Positions 34,359 through 42,426 of a stretch of 64,000 nt of DNA are shown in pieces. Every line of letters starts with the position of its first letter. The stretch's first letter is position 1. The notes below the pieces were generated by a model, which ran no database searches, was not told the origin of the DNA, and was given only the letters and a program-made list of their open reading frames with translations. This DNA is from Microcoleus vaginatus WJT46-NPBG5 (lineage in GTDB: Bacteria; Cyanobacteriota; Cyanobacteriia; Cyanobacteriales; Oscillatoriaceae): assembly GCA_019359355.1 (NCBI GenBank), contig JAHHHM010000016.1, positions 100,356-164,355 of the forward strand, in the 5' to 3' direction. A program made the position numbers and the translations under genes.

Positions 34359-35676
34359 AGACACCATCCGCAACGCCTTGCAACAATGCCGCACCGGCAC
34401 CCTGCAACTCTTTGAAGGAATGGACGACGCCACATTCCGCCGCCAAGCACATCCTGAGTTCAGTCCCGTCGGCTGGCATTTAGGACATATTGCCTATATA
34501 GAAGCCTTGTGGTTGCTACAGCGCAGCGCCGGCTTACCCCCGGCGTATCCTGAATATCACCAACTATTTGCAGCAGATGGCTTACCCAAAGCCAAACGGG
34601 TGCAACTGCCAAACCTGCCAGAAGTGCGTCAGTACCTCAATGCTGTTCGAGAAAAAGTCTTTGCTTACCTCGAAACCGCACCCCTTGAGAAACAAGAACG
34701 TCTCTGGCGCTTTATTATCCAGCACGAAAGCCAACACTGTGAAACCATTGCCTTTGTGCTGCAGTTAGCAGCCGCAAATGCCGGCACAGAATTAAAAAAA
34801 TCTTTTAATCCTCGAATGCCGGCTAGTCATATCCAGGCATTGGAGATCCCCCCAACCCCCCTTAAAAAGGAGGACTATGATCTCGTTTTATCTGAAATGA
34901 TTCAAATTCCCGCCGGCGAATTTGAACAAGGGAACGATTCTGCCGACGCAATGGATAACGAACAACCGCTTCACCGGCGCTATTTAGAAACCTACTGGAT
35001 TGATCGCTATCCCGTTACCTGCCGGCAATACCGGCAATTTATGGCAGCCGATGGTTATCAAAATTCCGCATATTGGTCAAATGCCGGCTGGGAATGGCTA
35101 CAAGCAAATCCGGTAATACAACCCCTTTATTGGATAGACGATCCCACCTATGACAATCACCCAGTCTGCGGCGTGAGTTGGTACGAAGCGGAAGCTTATG
35201 CAAAATTTGCCGGCAAACGACTGCCGACAGAAGCAGAATGGGAAAAAGCCGCCGGTTGGGATGCGCTAACAACAAGCCGGCGCACTTATCCTTGGGGAGA
35301 AACACAACCCAACGCCAGCCGCTGTAATCATCAGCTAGTTAAAGACACAACCCAAGAAGATGCCCCCATTCAAAATCGTACGATGCCGGTGGATGCTTAC
35401 CCAGCCGGCGTCAGCGCCTATGGCTGCTACGATATGCTGGGCAACGTTTGGGAGTGGACGGCAACCTGGTTCGACGGCTATGAGGGGTTTAAATTATATC
35501 CTTATGCCGGTTACTCCCAAGCTTACTTTGACGGTGAGCATCGGGTGCTGAAAGGGGGCAGTTGGGCAACGCGTCCCTGGGCGATGCGATGTAGCTTTCG
35601 CAATTGGTATTATCCCAGCGTGCGTCAAATCTTAGCCGGTTTTCGCTGTGCCAGTCGCGTGAATTTGCAATCATAA
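34333..35676 (+). CDS. egtB: iron-dependent sulfoxide synthase EgtB
   Basis: No ATG occurs before the conserved N-terminal block RDTIRNALQQCR, so I take the TTG at 34333, inside the end of egtC (447 residues). The N-terminal DinB-like domain carries the iron ligands: GWHLGHIAY (His52) and HESQHCE (His131 and His135). The C-terminal formylglycine-generating-enzyme-like domain from about residue 185 shows IDRYPVTCRQYRQFM, HPVCGVSWYEAEAYAKFAGKR, LPTEAEWEKAAG, and GCYDMLGNVWEW plus FRCASR. It forms the C-S bond on hercynine using O2. It is coupled to egtC by overlap and followed by egtD after about 170 bases. Confidence 0.93.
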   Translation: MISTSINCRDTIRNALQQCRTGTLQLFEGMDDATFRRQAHPEFSPVGWHLGHIAYIEALWLLQRSAGLPPAYPEYHQLFAADGLPKAKRVQLPNLPEVRQYLNAVREKVFAYLETAPLEKQERLWRFIIQHESQHCETIAFVLQLAAANAGTELKKSFNPRMPASHIQALEIPPTPLKKEDYDLVLSEMIQIPAGEFEQGNDSADAMDNEQPLHRRYLETYWIDRYPVTCRQYRQFMAADGYQNSAYWSNAGWEWLQANPVIQPLYWIDDPTYDNHPVCGVSWYEAEAYAKFAGKRLPTEAEWEKAAGWDALTTSRRTYPWGETQPNASRCNHQLVKDTTQEDAPIQNRTMPVDAYPAGVSAYGCYDMLGNVWEWTATWFDGYEGFKLYPYAGYSQAYFDGEHRVLKGGSWATRPWAMRCSFRNWYYPSVRQILAGFRCASRVNLQS

Positions 35677-35847
35677 AGCAGTTATGCCGGTACAGCATTA
35701 ACCCTTGAACTTCAGACAGATTTAGCCAAAGTCAGGTGCGTGCGACAATAGCTTACGGGTGGCTGCCTGGAAAATCGCACTCAGGTGTGAGGGTGAGCGG
35801 AAAGGCTGGATGTGTCACCCGTTGGTGCTTCTGAGATATAAAGCGTG

Positions 35848-36912
35848 ATGAAATTTTCAAGACAGTCTGACATGGCGGATGCAATCTCCAGCGCGAGCAG
35901 CCATCCATTTACCCTGGAAGAGCGATTGCATTTAGAGCGATTAATTAGTCCGATCCAACCTTCAGCAGAAGAACAAACCGACGGCAGTGATGTGATCAGC
36001 GGCTTAACGCAGATTCCCAAATCTCTGCCGCCACGCTATTTTTATGATGACCGGGGATCTGAGTTATTTGAGCAAATTTGCGATCTGCCAGAATACTATT
36101 TAACGCGAACTGAAGCGGCGATTCTGCGGCGGTGTGCCGGCTCCATTGCTCAATTAACAGACGCGTGCGAAATCGTGGAACTCGGCAGCGGCAGTTCGAC
36201 AAAAACCCGCATCCTGTTAGATGCTTACAACCAGCAAGGTTATCCGCTGCGCTATTTACCGATTGACGTGAGTGGCGGCATCTTGGAAAGCAGCGCCCGT
36301 GATTTGCTGAAAGATTATCCTTCCCTGCAAGTTCACGGATTAGTTGCAACCTATGAACAGGCATTGCAAAAGCTGACACCGGCACGTTTGCCAAATCGGA
36401 TGATTTCTTTCCTTGGCAGCTCACTCGGTAATTTGAACTCCAGTGAATGTGATGTCTTTTTCTCTCAAATTACCGGCGCATTGCAAGCCGGGGAATATTT
36501 TCTTTTAGGGATTGATTTACACAAATCTAAAGAAGTTTTAGAGCCGGCTTATAGCGATTATCAAGGAGTCACGGCTGAATTTAATTTGAATATGCTGCGC
36601 CATTTAAACCGGCGATTTAAGGGAAATTTCGATCTTGCACAATTTGAACACTGGGCTTTTTATAATGAAGACCAACATCAAATAGAAATGCACCTGCGAA
36701 GTTTAGGCGAGCAACGTGTTTACTTACGTGCCCTCGATTTAACGATAGAATTTGAAGCCGGCGAGACAATTTTAACAGAAATTTCCCGCAAGTTTGATTT
36801 AGACATGATGCAACAGTATCTCAAAGCCAGAGGATTAGAGCCGGTGAAAATTTGGACAGACTCTAATCAATGGTTTGGTTTATTACTGTGTCAATTGCAG
36901 CCGGCACTCTAA
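35848..36912 (+). CDS. egtD: L-histidine N-alpha-methyltransferase EgtD
   Basis: ATG 35848 (354 residues), preceded directly by GTG. The family block LPPRYFYDDRGSELFEQICDLPEYYLTRTE leads into the SAM site VELGSGSSTKTRILLDA. Then come ISFLGSSLGNLN, GEYFLLGIDLHKS and the C-terminal EISRKFD. It trimethylates histidine to hercynine, the EgtB substrate. Together with egtC and egtB this gives three of the four dedicated ergothioneine steps. No EgtE-type lyase or EgtA ligase is visible here. Confidence 0.95.
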   Translation: MKFSRQSDMADAISSASSHPFTLEERLHLERLISPIQPSAEEQTDGSDVISGLTQIPKSLPPRYFYDDRGSELFEQICDLPEYYLTRTEAAILRRCAGSIAQLTDACEIVELGSGSSTKTRILLDAYNQQGYPLRYLPIDVSGGILESSARDLLKDYPSLQVHGLVATYEQALQKLTPARLPNRMISFLGSSLGNLNSSECDVFFSQITGALQAGEYFLLGIDLHKSKEVLEPAYSDYQGVTAEFNLNMLRHLNRRFKGNFDLAQFEHWAFYNEDQHQIEMHLRSLGEQRVYLRALDLTIEFEAGETILTEISRKFDLDMMQQYLKARGLEPVKIWTDSNQWFGLLLCQLQPAL

Positions 36913-36919
36913 ACGATTT

Positions 36920-36946
36920 GTCGGGTGCATAATTCACGCACCCGAC
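36920..36946. terminator. hairpin between convergent egtD and the Spy-like gene
   Basis: A perfect nine-bp stem GTCGGGTGC/GCACCCGAC has a nine-base loop. It lies between two converging stops. T-runs are weak on both sides, so its efficiency is uncertain. Confidence 0.6.
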
Positions 36947-36965
36947 TGCTACAGCAATCTCTTAA

Positions 36966-37439
36966 CTACCGCATTTGACTTCCTTCTGGGCGAGATTGAC
37001 GCATTTGCTCCATTTGCTGAAGCTGTTCAGCAGTCAGAATTGATTTCATCTTCTCTCTTGATGCGCGACGCACTTCCTGTATTTGCGCTTGTTGTTCTGA
37101 GGTGAGATTCAGCGACTCAAAAACCTGACGCATATTTTCCCGATTGCCTTTAGCCGCTTCTAAGAGAGCTTTTTGCTCATCTGTCAAAATGTTGTTCATC
37201 TGCTCCCGCTCGGCTTGCTTGATGAGCTTCATCTGTTCCTTTTGTTCTTCCGTCAAGTTCAGCCTGTTCTTGCCTTCCCGCCGCTGCTGTTGTGCCGGCG
37301 CATCCGGTGTATTCGATTGAGCAAAGGCTGCCGGAATCACACTCGCAGATAGCGTCAGAGAAGCCGCAGCCATCAACAGAGGCAAGAGTTTAACTGGGGA
37401 AAGCTGGTTTTTTAAGCTCAGAGTGAAATTAGATTTCAT
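36966..37439 (-). CDS. Spy/CpxP-like periplasmic LTxxQ protein
   Basis: Start ATG 37439 (MKSNFTLSL), 157 residues. There is a signal peptide of about 40 residues (LLPLLMAAASLTLSASVIPAAFA, cleavage after AFA). The highly charged helical mature part has two LTxxQ motifs, LTEEQKEQMK and LTSEQQAQIQ, plus related LTDEQKALL and LTAEQLQQM. Spy and CpxP are ATP-independent periplasmic chaperones or sensors controlled by envelope-stress two-component systems. Here the gene is divergent from just such a system, with a shared 284-base regulatory region. Confidence 0.88.
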   Translation of the reverse strand: MKSNFTLSLKNQLSPVKLLPLLMAAASLTLSASVIPAAFAQSNTPDAPAQQQRREGKNRLNLTEEQKEQMKLIKQAEREQMNNILTDEQKALLEAAKGNRENMRQVFESLNLTSEQQAQIQEVRRASREKMKSILTAEQLQQMEQMRQSRPEGSQMR

Positions 37440-37723
37440 AGAAGTCCTCAAAGATTGAACGAACAAACGATTCGAGTGTTTGTTATTCACATCTTAGTCA
37501 TCACCGGCTCTCTTCTGCATGGGTCAAATTTCCTAATTTGATGTAGTACCAAAGTCCTAATTGCTTTTGGATTTTGGTTGCAAAGTGGCTTTTCCAAAGC
37601 AGAAAAGTTAAATTTTGGCAACTTCTGTTCTGGGTGAAATACATTTAAACTGAATAATTATTGCAAAGCTCGTTCCCACTCTCCTTCGTCGCGGAGAGTT
37701 AAAATTATCTTTCCTTCCCTACC

Positions 37724-38944
37724 ATGCACCGTCAATCACCCTTTTTCAAACATTCCTTCCGCCTGATGCTGTATCTGGAATGGATTCTGCTGGGGATCAC
37801 ACTGTTGGGACAGATACGACCAAGCCGGTTTGAAATAAATGAGACGACTCTATCGTTATCAATTCTCACTTTAATTGGCTTTGGTTTAATGGGTTTAAAG
37901 CTGCCAACAGAGAAAACCCGTAACAAAGTGCTTTACACAGGGTTGGAATTTGGACTGCTGTTTTTAACCTTTTTATTAGATAGCCGAACTGCATTTTTCC
38001 CGTTGCTGGGCTTAATCATTGCGATTCGCAGTTGTTTGATTTTTCAGCAAGTTGGGCGCTTAATTGTGGCAGGACTGGTGTTTACTGCCTTCCTCGTCAC
38101 CTTGTTTCTAAGAGTGCCGGCAATGCGTTCGATGAAACATGGCCCGATGCCAGACTACGTGGCGAATACGATTCTTACCCTCAAGCTAAATACCGCAGTC
38201 TCTTTTGGTCTTACGCTTTTATTTATCTTGCTATTAGTGAATGCTTTGCTTGCCGAACGTCAAAGCCGCGAGAAAATACTGTTAGCAAATGCCCAATTAC
38301 GTCAATATGCCTTACGAATAGAAGACCAGGCAACACTGCAAGAACGTAATCGCATTGCTCGTGAAATTCATGATGCATTGGGACACGCTTTAATTGCCCA
38401 AAGTATTCAGTTAGAAAATGCCTTACTATTTTTGCCGGCAGGCGCTGAAAAGACAGCTTCATTTTTGCGAGAAGCAAAACAGTTGGGTTCGACAGCATTG
38501 CAAGAGGTACGGCGTTCAGTTTCCACACTTCGCTCTGATGTATTGCAGGGACAATCCCTAGAAGCGGCACTTCTAAAAGCAGTTAGCGAGTTTCGCCAGA
38601 CAACCGGCATTGTTCCCCAGTGGAGAATTCATTTACCTCAAGCAATTCCTAATGAAATCAGCACAACACTTTACCGCATCGTTCAGGAGTCGCTAACCAA
38701 CATTTGTAAGCATAGTAATGCCACAGCAATCACGATTCACATTCAGGAGATCGCCGGGATGATTCATCTCCAGATTAACGATAATGGGCGAGGTTTCAAA
38801 CCCGAACAAAATACAACCGGCTTCGGACTTCAGGGAATGCGGGAACGAACGGCGGCTTTAGGCGGACAGTTTTTCTTAGCAAGCCAACCGACAAAAGGCT
38901 GCCGAATTACTGTCTCGATCCCCTTACCTAAATTATCCCTATGA
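37724..38944 (+). CDS. NarL-family sensor histidine kinase
   Basis: This 406-residue membrane kinase has about six hydrophobic segments in residues 15-175. A short coiled linker follows, then the HisKA_3 dimerisation block [20 protein letters not shown] with phospho-acceptor His216. The HATPase_c domain has [15 protein letters not shown] (N box), INDNGRGF (G1) and [16 protein letters not shown] (G2). There is no large periplasmic sensor loop, so it probably senses a membrane state. It overlaps the response regulator by ATGA (4 bases) and is divergent from the Spy-like gene. Confidence 0.93.
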   Translation: MHRQSPFFKHSFRLMLYLEWILLGITLLGQIRPSRFEINETTLSLSILTLIGFGLMGLKLPTEKTRNKVLYTGLEFGLLFLTFLLDSRTAFFPLLGLIIAIRSCLIFQQVGRLIVAGLVFTAFLVTLFLRVPAMRSMKHGPMPDYVANTILTLKLNTAVSFGLTLLFILLLVNALLAERQSREKILLANAQLRQYALRIEDQATLQERNRIAREIHDALGHALIAQSIQLENALLFLPAGAEKTASFLREAKQLGSTALQEVRRSVSTLRSDVLQGQSLEAALLKAVSEFRQTTGIVPQWRIHLPQAIPNEISTTLYRIVQESLTNICKHSNATAITIHIQEIAGMIHLQINDNGRGFKPEQNTTGFGLQGMRERTAALGGQFFLASQPTKGCRITVSIPLPKLSL

Positions 38945-39609
38945 CAGATACCAAAATACGCCTATTGCTCGTTGACGATCAGATGATTATTCGTCAAGGT
39001 TTGAAAAGTTTGTTAGAAGCCAAACCCGACTTAGAAGTTGCCGGCGAAGCGGAAAATGGGGAACAGGCGATTGCACAAGTTGAAACGCTGCAACCGGATG
39101 TGGTTTTAATGGATGTGCGGATGCCGGTTATGGATGGTGTCGCTGCAACACAGTTGATTTGCCGGCAATTTAGCAAAACAAAAGTGTTGGTGCTGACAAC
39201 ATTTGATAATGATGATTATGTCTCGCAGGCAATGCGATTGGGTGCGCGAGGCTATCTGCTCAAGGATACTGATTCCGACGACTTGGCAGAAGCAATTCGA
39301 GCCATTCATAAAGGTTACACTCAGATGGGTCCCGGTTTGTTAGAAAAAGCGCTCTCCTCTGCACCACCATCAATTCCACCGCAACCAACCTGTCTGCCAC
39401 CGGCATTAGCGGGATTGACGGTGCGAGAGCGCGAGGTACTATGTTTAATTGTTGCAGGAGCCAGTAATCGCGAAATTGCGGAAGCGCTTTATATTGCAGA
39501 ACGAACCGTCAAAAATCATATCACCAGTATTTTGAGTCAGTTGAGTTTGCGAGATCGCACACAGGCTGCGATATTTGCCAGTGCTTTCTTGCCGCTATTG
39601 CAGCCTTAA
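38941..39609 (+). CDS. NarL/FixJ-type response regulator
   Basis: The 222-residue protein has a receiver domain with acidic pair DD12-13, phospho-acceptor Asp58 ([13 protein letters not shown]) and Lys in YLLKDTD. The C-terminal LuxR-type helix-turn-helix has [36 protein letters not shown]. It is translationally coupled to the kinase and probably controls the divergent Spy-like gene. Confidence 0.95.
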   Translation: MTDTKIRLLLVDDQMIIRQGLKSLLEAKPDLEVAGEAENGEQAIAQVETLQPDVVLMDVRMPVMDGVAATQLICRQFSKTKVLVLTTFDNDDYVSQAMRLGARGYLLKDTDSDDLAEAIRAIHKGYTQMGPGLLEKALSSAPPSIPPQPTCLPPALAGLTVREREVLCLIVAGASNREIAEALYIAERTVKNHITSILSQLSLRDRTQAAIFASAFLPLLQP

Positions 39610-39631
39610 TTGGGAAAAGCAACCGACTCGT

Positions 39632-40243
39632 TTAACAAATAGGCCGACTACCGGGATTCACCGCATGGATACACTCACTGCCAGAAACCGGCCATCCGCG
39701 CCGGTAAGAAGCTTCCTCTGGCTTTCCCCAACCTAGCTGCAAAATAATTTCTAAAAAGTTACTGTTTTCCCATTTGCAAAGACCGGCCCATTCTGTCCGC
39801 TGCACCAGCACTTCCACGTCAGCCGGCTGGATCTGCCGGTGATCTTTGCCGGCGTTCACACTTAAATATAAATCCATCCCCTCTGTCACTTCCCGCCAGA
39901 AAGTTAAAATTGAATGCTTCGCCGCCTTCAGCACCTCCACATCGCTTGGCAGCGCAATCAATTGGTCGTCTACTTCGGGATAAGATAAAGTCTTGCCCTT
40001 AACCGTCAGATAGCGCCAGACAATGCCTGAAACGTGGTGTTCCCTCTGGTAGCGGTGGACAGTGGCTTTAAAGTCTTGATAGGCGGTGAACTTTTGCACC
40101 CCATCCGGTTTCAGAAACTTATCAATTAAGGGATTGACCCCAGAAGTTTTGGCAGCCAGGTTTAAACGCTGGCCATTGAGACAGGCGCGGCGCTCATCAG
40201 CCAAGATGTTGATTAGCTCTTGTGTGCTGTAAACCTTGCTCAT
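39632..40243 (-). CDS. conserved-looking hypothetical protein
   Basis: This 203-residue soluble protein is rich in aromatic and charged residues: YSTQELINILADERRACLNGQRL, IVWRYLTVKGKTLSYPEVDDQLIAL, WREVTEGMDLYLSV, and ending RRGWPVSGSECIHAVNPGSRPIC. I recognise no domain. The tail with three conserved-looking Cys/His residues could bind metal. Probably cyanobacterial-specific. It is convergent with the response regulator and has no clear operon partner; the photosynthesis factor lies 141 bases upstream on the same strand. Confidence 0.7.
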   Translation of the reverse strand: MSKVYSTQELINILADERRACLNGQRLNLAAKTSGVNPLIDKFLKPDGVQKFTAYQDFKATVHRYQREHHVSGIVWRYLTVKGKTLSYPEVDDQLIALPSDVEVLKAAKHSILTFWREVTEGMDLYLSVNAGKDHRQIQPADVEVLVQRTEWAGLCKWENSNFLEIILQLGWGKPEEASYRRGWPVSGSECIHAVNPGSRPIC

Positions 40244-40299
40244 CTGAACCCTATTAGGTCGCAGTTTCCCATAGTTTAACCTCTACAACAGAAGAGGGG

Positions 40300-40343
40300 G
40301 AGAGAATTGAGTGTTGAAAATTTTCACAGTTCTCAATTCTCTC
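40300..40343. other. 12-bp inverted repeat between two minus-strand genes
   Basis: GAGAGAATTGAG (40300-40311) and CTCAATTCTCTC (40332-40343) are perfect arms with a 20-base loop, between the photosystem factor and the hypothetical gene. There is no T-run, so it may be an mRNA 3' structure or a regulatory site. Confidence 0.5.
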
Positions 40344-40384
40344 AAATCAATGAGTTGCCGGTGGCAATTTCGCGGCTTTCGCGC

Positions 40385-40999
40385 CTACTTACTCACCTCA
40401 GAGCTATACTCGTTAAACGAGCGGCGCTTCATCAGCTCAACAGATTTTGCACGAGGCACCAAATCAAACACCTCCCGGAAAGCATCGTCTACTTTCTCAA
40501 ATGCCACTTGTCCTTGAGCATCTAAAACGACTTTGCCAGACTGGTCAATTAAAACCGTTTCTGGAACGACCCCGTGGTAGTAATAACCCGGTTCTGTCTT
40601 GTCATAGGTCGATTTCACCGGCAAGGCATCCACATTCAGGGGAAGAAAATCTGTAACTCGCCCGTAGTAAGATTGAAGTCCCGATACGACCGCCGCAAAT
40701 TGCTTGCAATCGCTGCTGTCATCCACATAAAATACCAGCAGTGCCGGCTTGCCTTGCTTCAGGGAATCTGCCAGCTTAACCTTCGGGGGCACTAAAGAGC
40801 CATTACCGCCATACAGGGCGTAGATATTGCCATCAAATCGGTCATCATTGATCCCAGCCTGAGCTGCCGGTGTTCCCACCCACAAGCCGCTGCCGAGAAT
40901 AATCAGTAAAGCTAGCAAGCAGCCAGCGAAAGGACGCAGCCATGACCGGCAAGCTGCAACAGTTTTGCGAAAGTCAACGTGTAACAAATGAAAAATCAT
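40385..40999 (-). CDS. thylakoid photosystem I accumulation factor, thioredoxin-like
   Basis: The 204-residue protein has an N-terminal membrane or signal segment (FAGCLLALLIILGSGLWVGTPAAQA). The thioredoxin-like domain follows: GKPALLVFYVDDSSDCKQFAAVVSG, FLPLNVDALPV and YYHGVVPETVLIDQSGKVV with the cis-Pro loop. Only one Cys occupies the active-site region, so it is not a classic CxxC thioredoxin. Homologues in cyanobacteria are needed for photosystem I accumulation in thylakoids. It is monocistronic. Confidence 0.8.
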   Translation of the reverse strand: MIFHLLHVDFRKTVAACRSWLRPFAGCLLALLIILGSGLWVGTPAAQAGINDDRFDGNIYALYGGNGSLVPPKVKLADSLKQGKPALLVFYVDDSSDCKQFAAVVSGLQSYYGRVTDFLPLNVDALPVKSTYDKTEPGYYYHGVVPETVLIDQSGKVVLDAQGQVAFEKVDDAFREVFDLVPRAKSVELMKRRSFNEYSSEVSK

Positions 41000-41076
41000 A
41001 CCAAAGCAGTAGTGGAACTTCTATTGTCTCCGAGTAGGCTGTACATGGGCTTTGCCTTCTCTCATTTTGGCGTGTT

Positions 41077-41946
41077 ATGAAGCGACTTCTCACTCCCACC
41101 CAGATCACAGGACTTTCGCTAGTGCTCTGTGGTTGGTTTGTCAGTTTCTCTTCTAGCGTCGCACAACGCCCCCCAATGGCGAATCAAGAAGGTGAACGTT
41201 GGGTGCAAATTCGCCAAGTTCAGGGCGAAGTGACTTACCAAGGGCAACCGGCTAGAGTCGGGGATATGCTGGCAGAAGGTGAGCAACTGGTCACCGGCAG
41301 CAATTCTAGCGCTACTTTGGTTGTGGATGATGGCATTGGTACAGTGACTGTTTCAGAACTCACAAATCTGCAAATCCAAAATTTAGATATTCTTCCCAAT
41401 GGCGCGAAAATAACCAGGCTGTTCACCAATCGCGGGCAGTCAAGGGCGCGGCTTCGACCTTTTGTTAATCCCGACTCCCGCTTTGACATTGCTTTTAGAG
41501 GGGACGATGAGGATGAGGAAGGCGGCGTTGCCGGTGCTCGCGGCACAGAATATGGCGTTGCGGTTGGCCCGACTGGTAAAACCGGCATTTCTATCCGTAG
41601 CGGTACAGTCGAAGTTGTGGCTCAACAGCAAAGCGTACTCCTTAATGCCGGCACTTCTTCTTTAGTCGTTCCGGGAAAACCCCCAACACCCCCTAGAACC
41701 ACAGGGGAGAATGTACAGCTCAAAGTGAAAATTTTGCCACCCACCCTAAATAAACAAGTCCGAGTCAGTGGTGAAGTCGATCCGCTTAACTTGGTGTTTC
41801 TTAACGATCAGCCCCTCGAAACTGGACCTGACGGTAAATTCGATACGATTACTTCTCTATTACCAAGTCGGACACTGAGGTTAGTCGTACGCACTCCTTT
41901 AGGGCAAGAGCAAGTTTATGAATTAGAAGCTGCTTCACAACCCTGA
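41077..41946 (+). CDS. FecR-domain secreted protein
   Basis: The 289-residue protein has a signal peptide (ITGLSLVLCGWFVSFSSSVAQ) and a FecR domain at about 45-195: VQIRQVQGEVTYQGQPARVGDMLAEGEQLVTG, then VAGARGTEYGVAV and SGTVEVVAQ. A C-terminal Ig-like beta domain follows (VRVSGEVDPLNLVFLNDQPL). In cyanobacteria such FecR proteins sit next to CHASE2 sensors, as here (cyclase 480 bases downstream), and may act as the periplasmic partner. A DDEDEEGG acidic insertion splits the FecR domain. Confidence 0.88.
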   Translation: MKRLLTPTQITGLSLVLCGWFVSFSSSVAQRPPMANQEGERWVQIRQVQGEVTYQGQPARVGDMLAEGEQLVTGSNSSATLVVDDGIGTVTVSELTNLQIQNLDILPNGAKITRLFTNRGQSRARLRPFVNPDSRFDIAFRGDDEDEEGGVAGARGTEYGVAVGPTGKTGISIRSGTVEVVAQQQSVLLNAGTSSLVVPGKPPTPPRTTGENVQLKVKILPPTLNKQVRVSGEVDPLNLVFLNDQPLETGPDGKFDTITSLLPSRTLRLVVRTPLGQEQVYELEAASQP

Positions 41947-42140
41947 TCACAAGCATCTAAATTTAGAATTTCATTCTTATAAAACTCATCTATGCCATCT
42001 TTCTTAAGATAGATTTTGCCGGCTGAGCGCGTTTTGCTGTGGCGATAAGTCGCTGCACAAAAGCAAAGGAAAGCTCATCCACCAGAGGGATGTAAGAAAA
42101 CCTGATCGAATGCGTAACTAGACATAAGGGTGGTATTACT

Positions 42141-42341
42141 CTAGATTACCACTCCACTGAATTCAGGGTGCCACTGGGTGCATAATACTGATTCAACAAA
42201 AGTGGATGTTGGGGTTTTAGATTCGTCAGGGGCAACTACCATCCACAAAGACTGCTGAAAGTAAGTATTTAAGCACTGCCACTTTCCAGCACTGAGAAGA
42301 TCGTGAGCCTCTAGGATCGAATCTAGGCGAGTAGCACGCAA
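42141..42341 (-). CDS. possible small hypothetical protein
   Basis: A 66-codon frame (MRATRLDSILEAHDLL to LCTQWHPEFSGVVI) reads like protein and lies on the strand opposite to its neighbours, in the gap between the FecR and cyclase genes. There is no ribosome-binding site I trust and no recognised domain. It may be a remnant of a gene. The rest of 41947-42426 shows nothing else. Confidence 0.3.
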   Translation of the reverse strand: MRATRLDSILEAHDLLSAGKWQCLNTYFQQSLWMVVAPDESKTPTSTFVESVLCTQWHPEFSGVVI

Positions 42342-42426
42342 GTCCTCGCACTGCCAAAACCTTTACCGTTGCAACACCGGGCATCTGGGCTAGGCAAGGA
42401 CTTCACGCACTGATGGTGTAATATCA

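Noticed and set aside
42300..42345. T-arm-like GGATCGAATCTAGG suggesting a tRNA
   Set aside because: No acceptor, D or anticodon arms can be formed around it.
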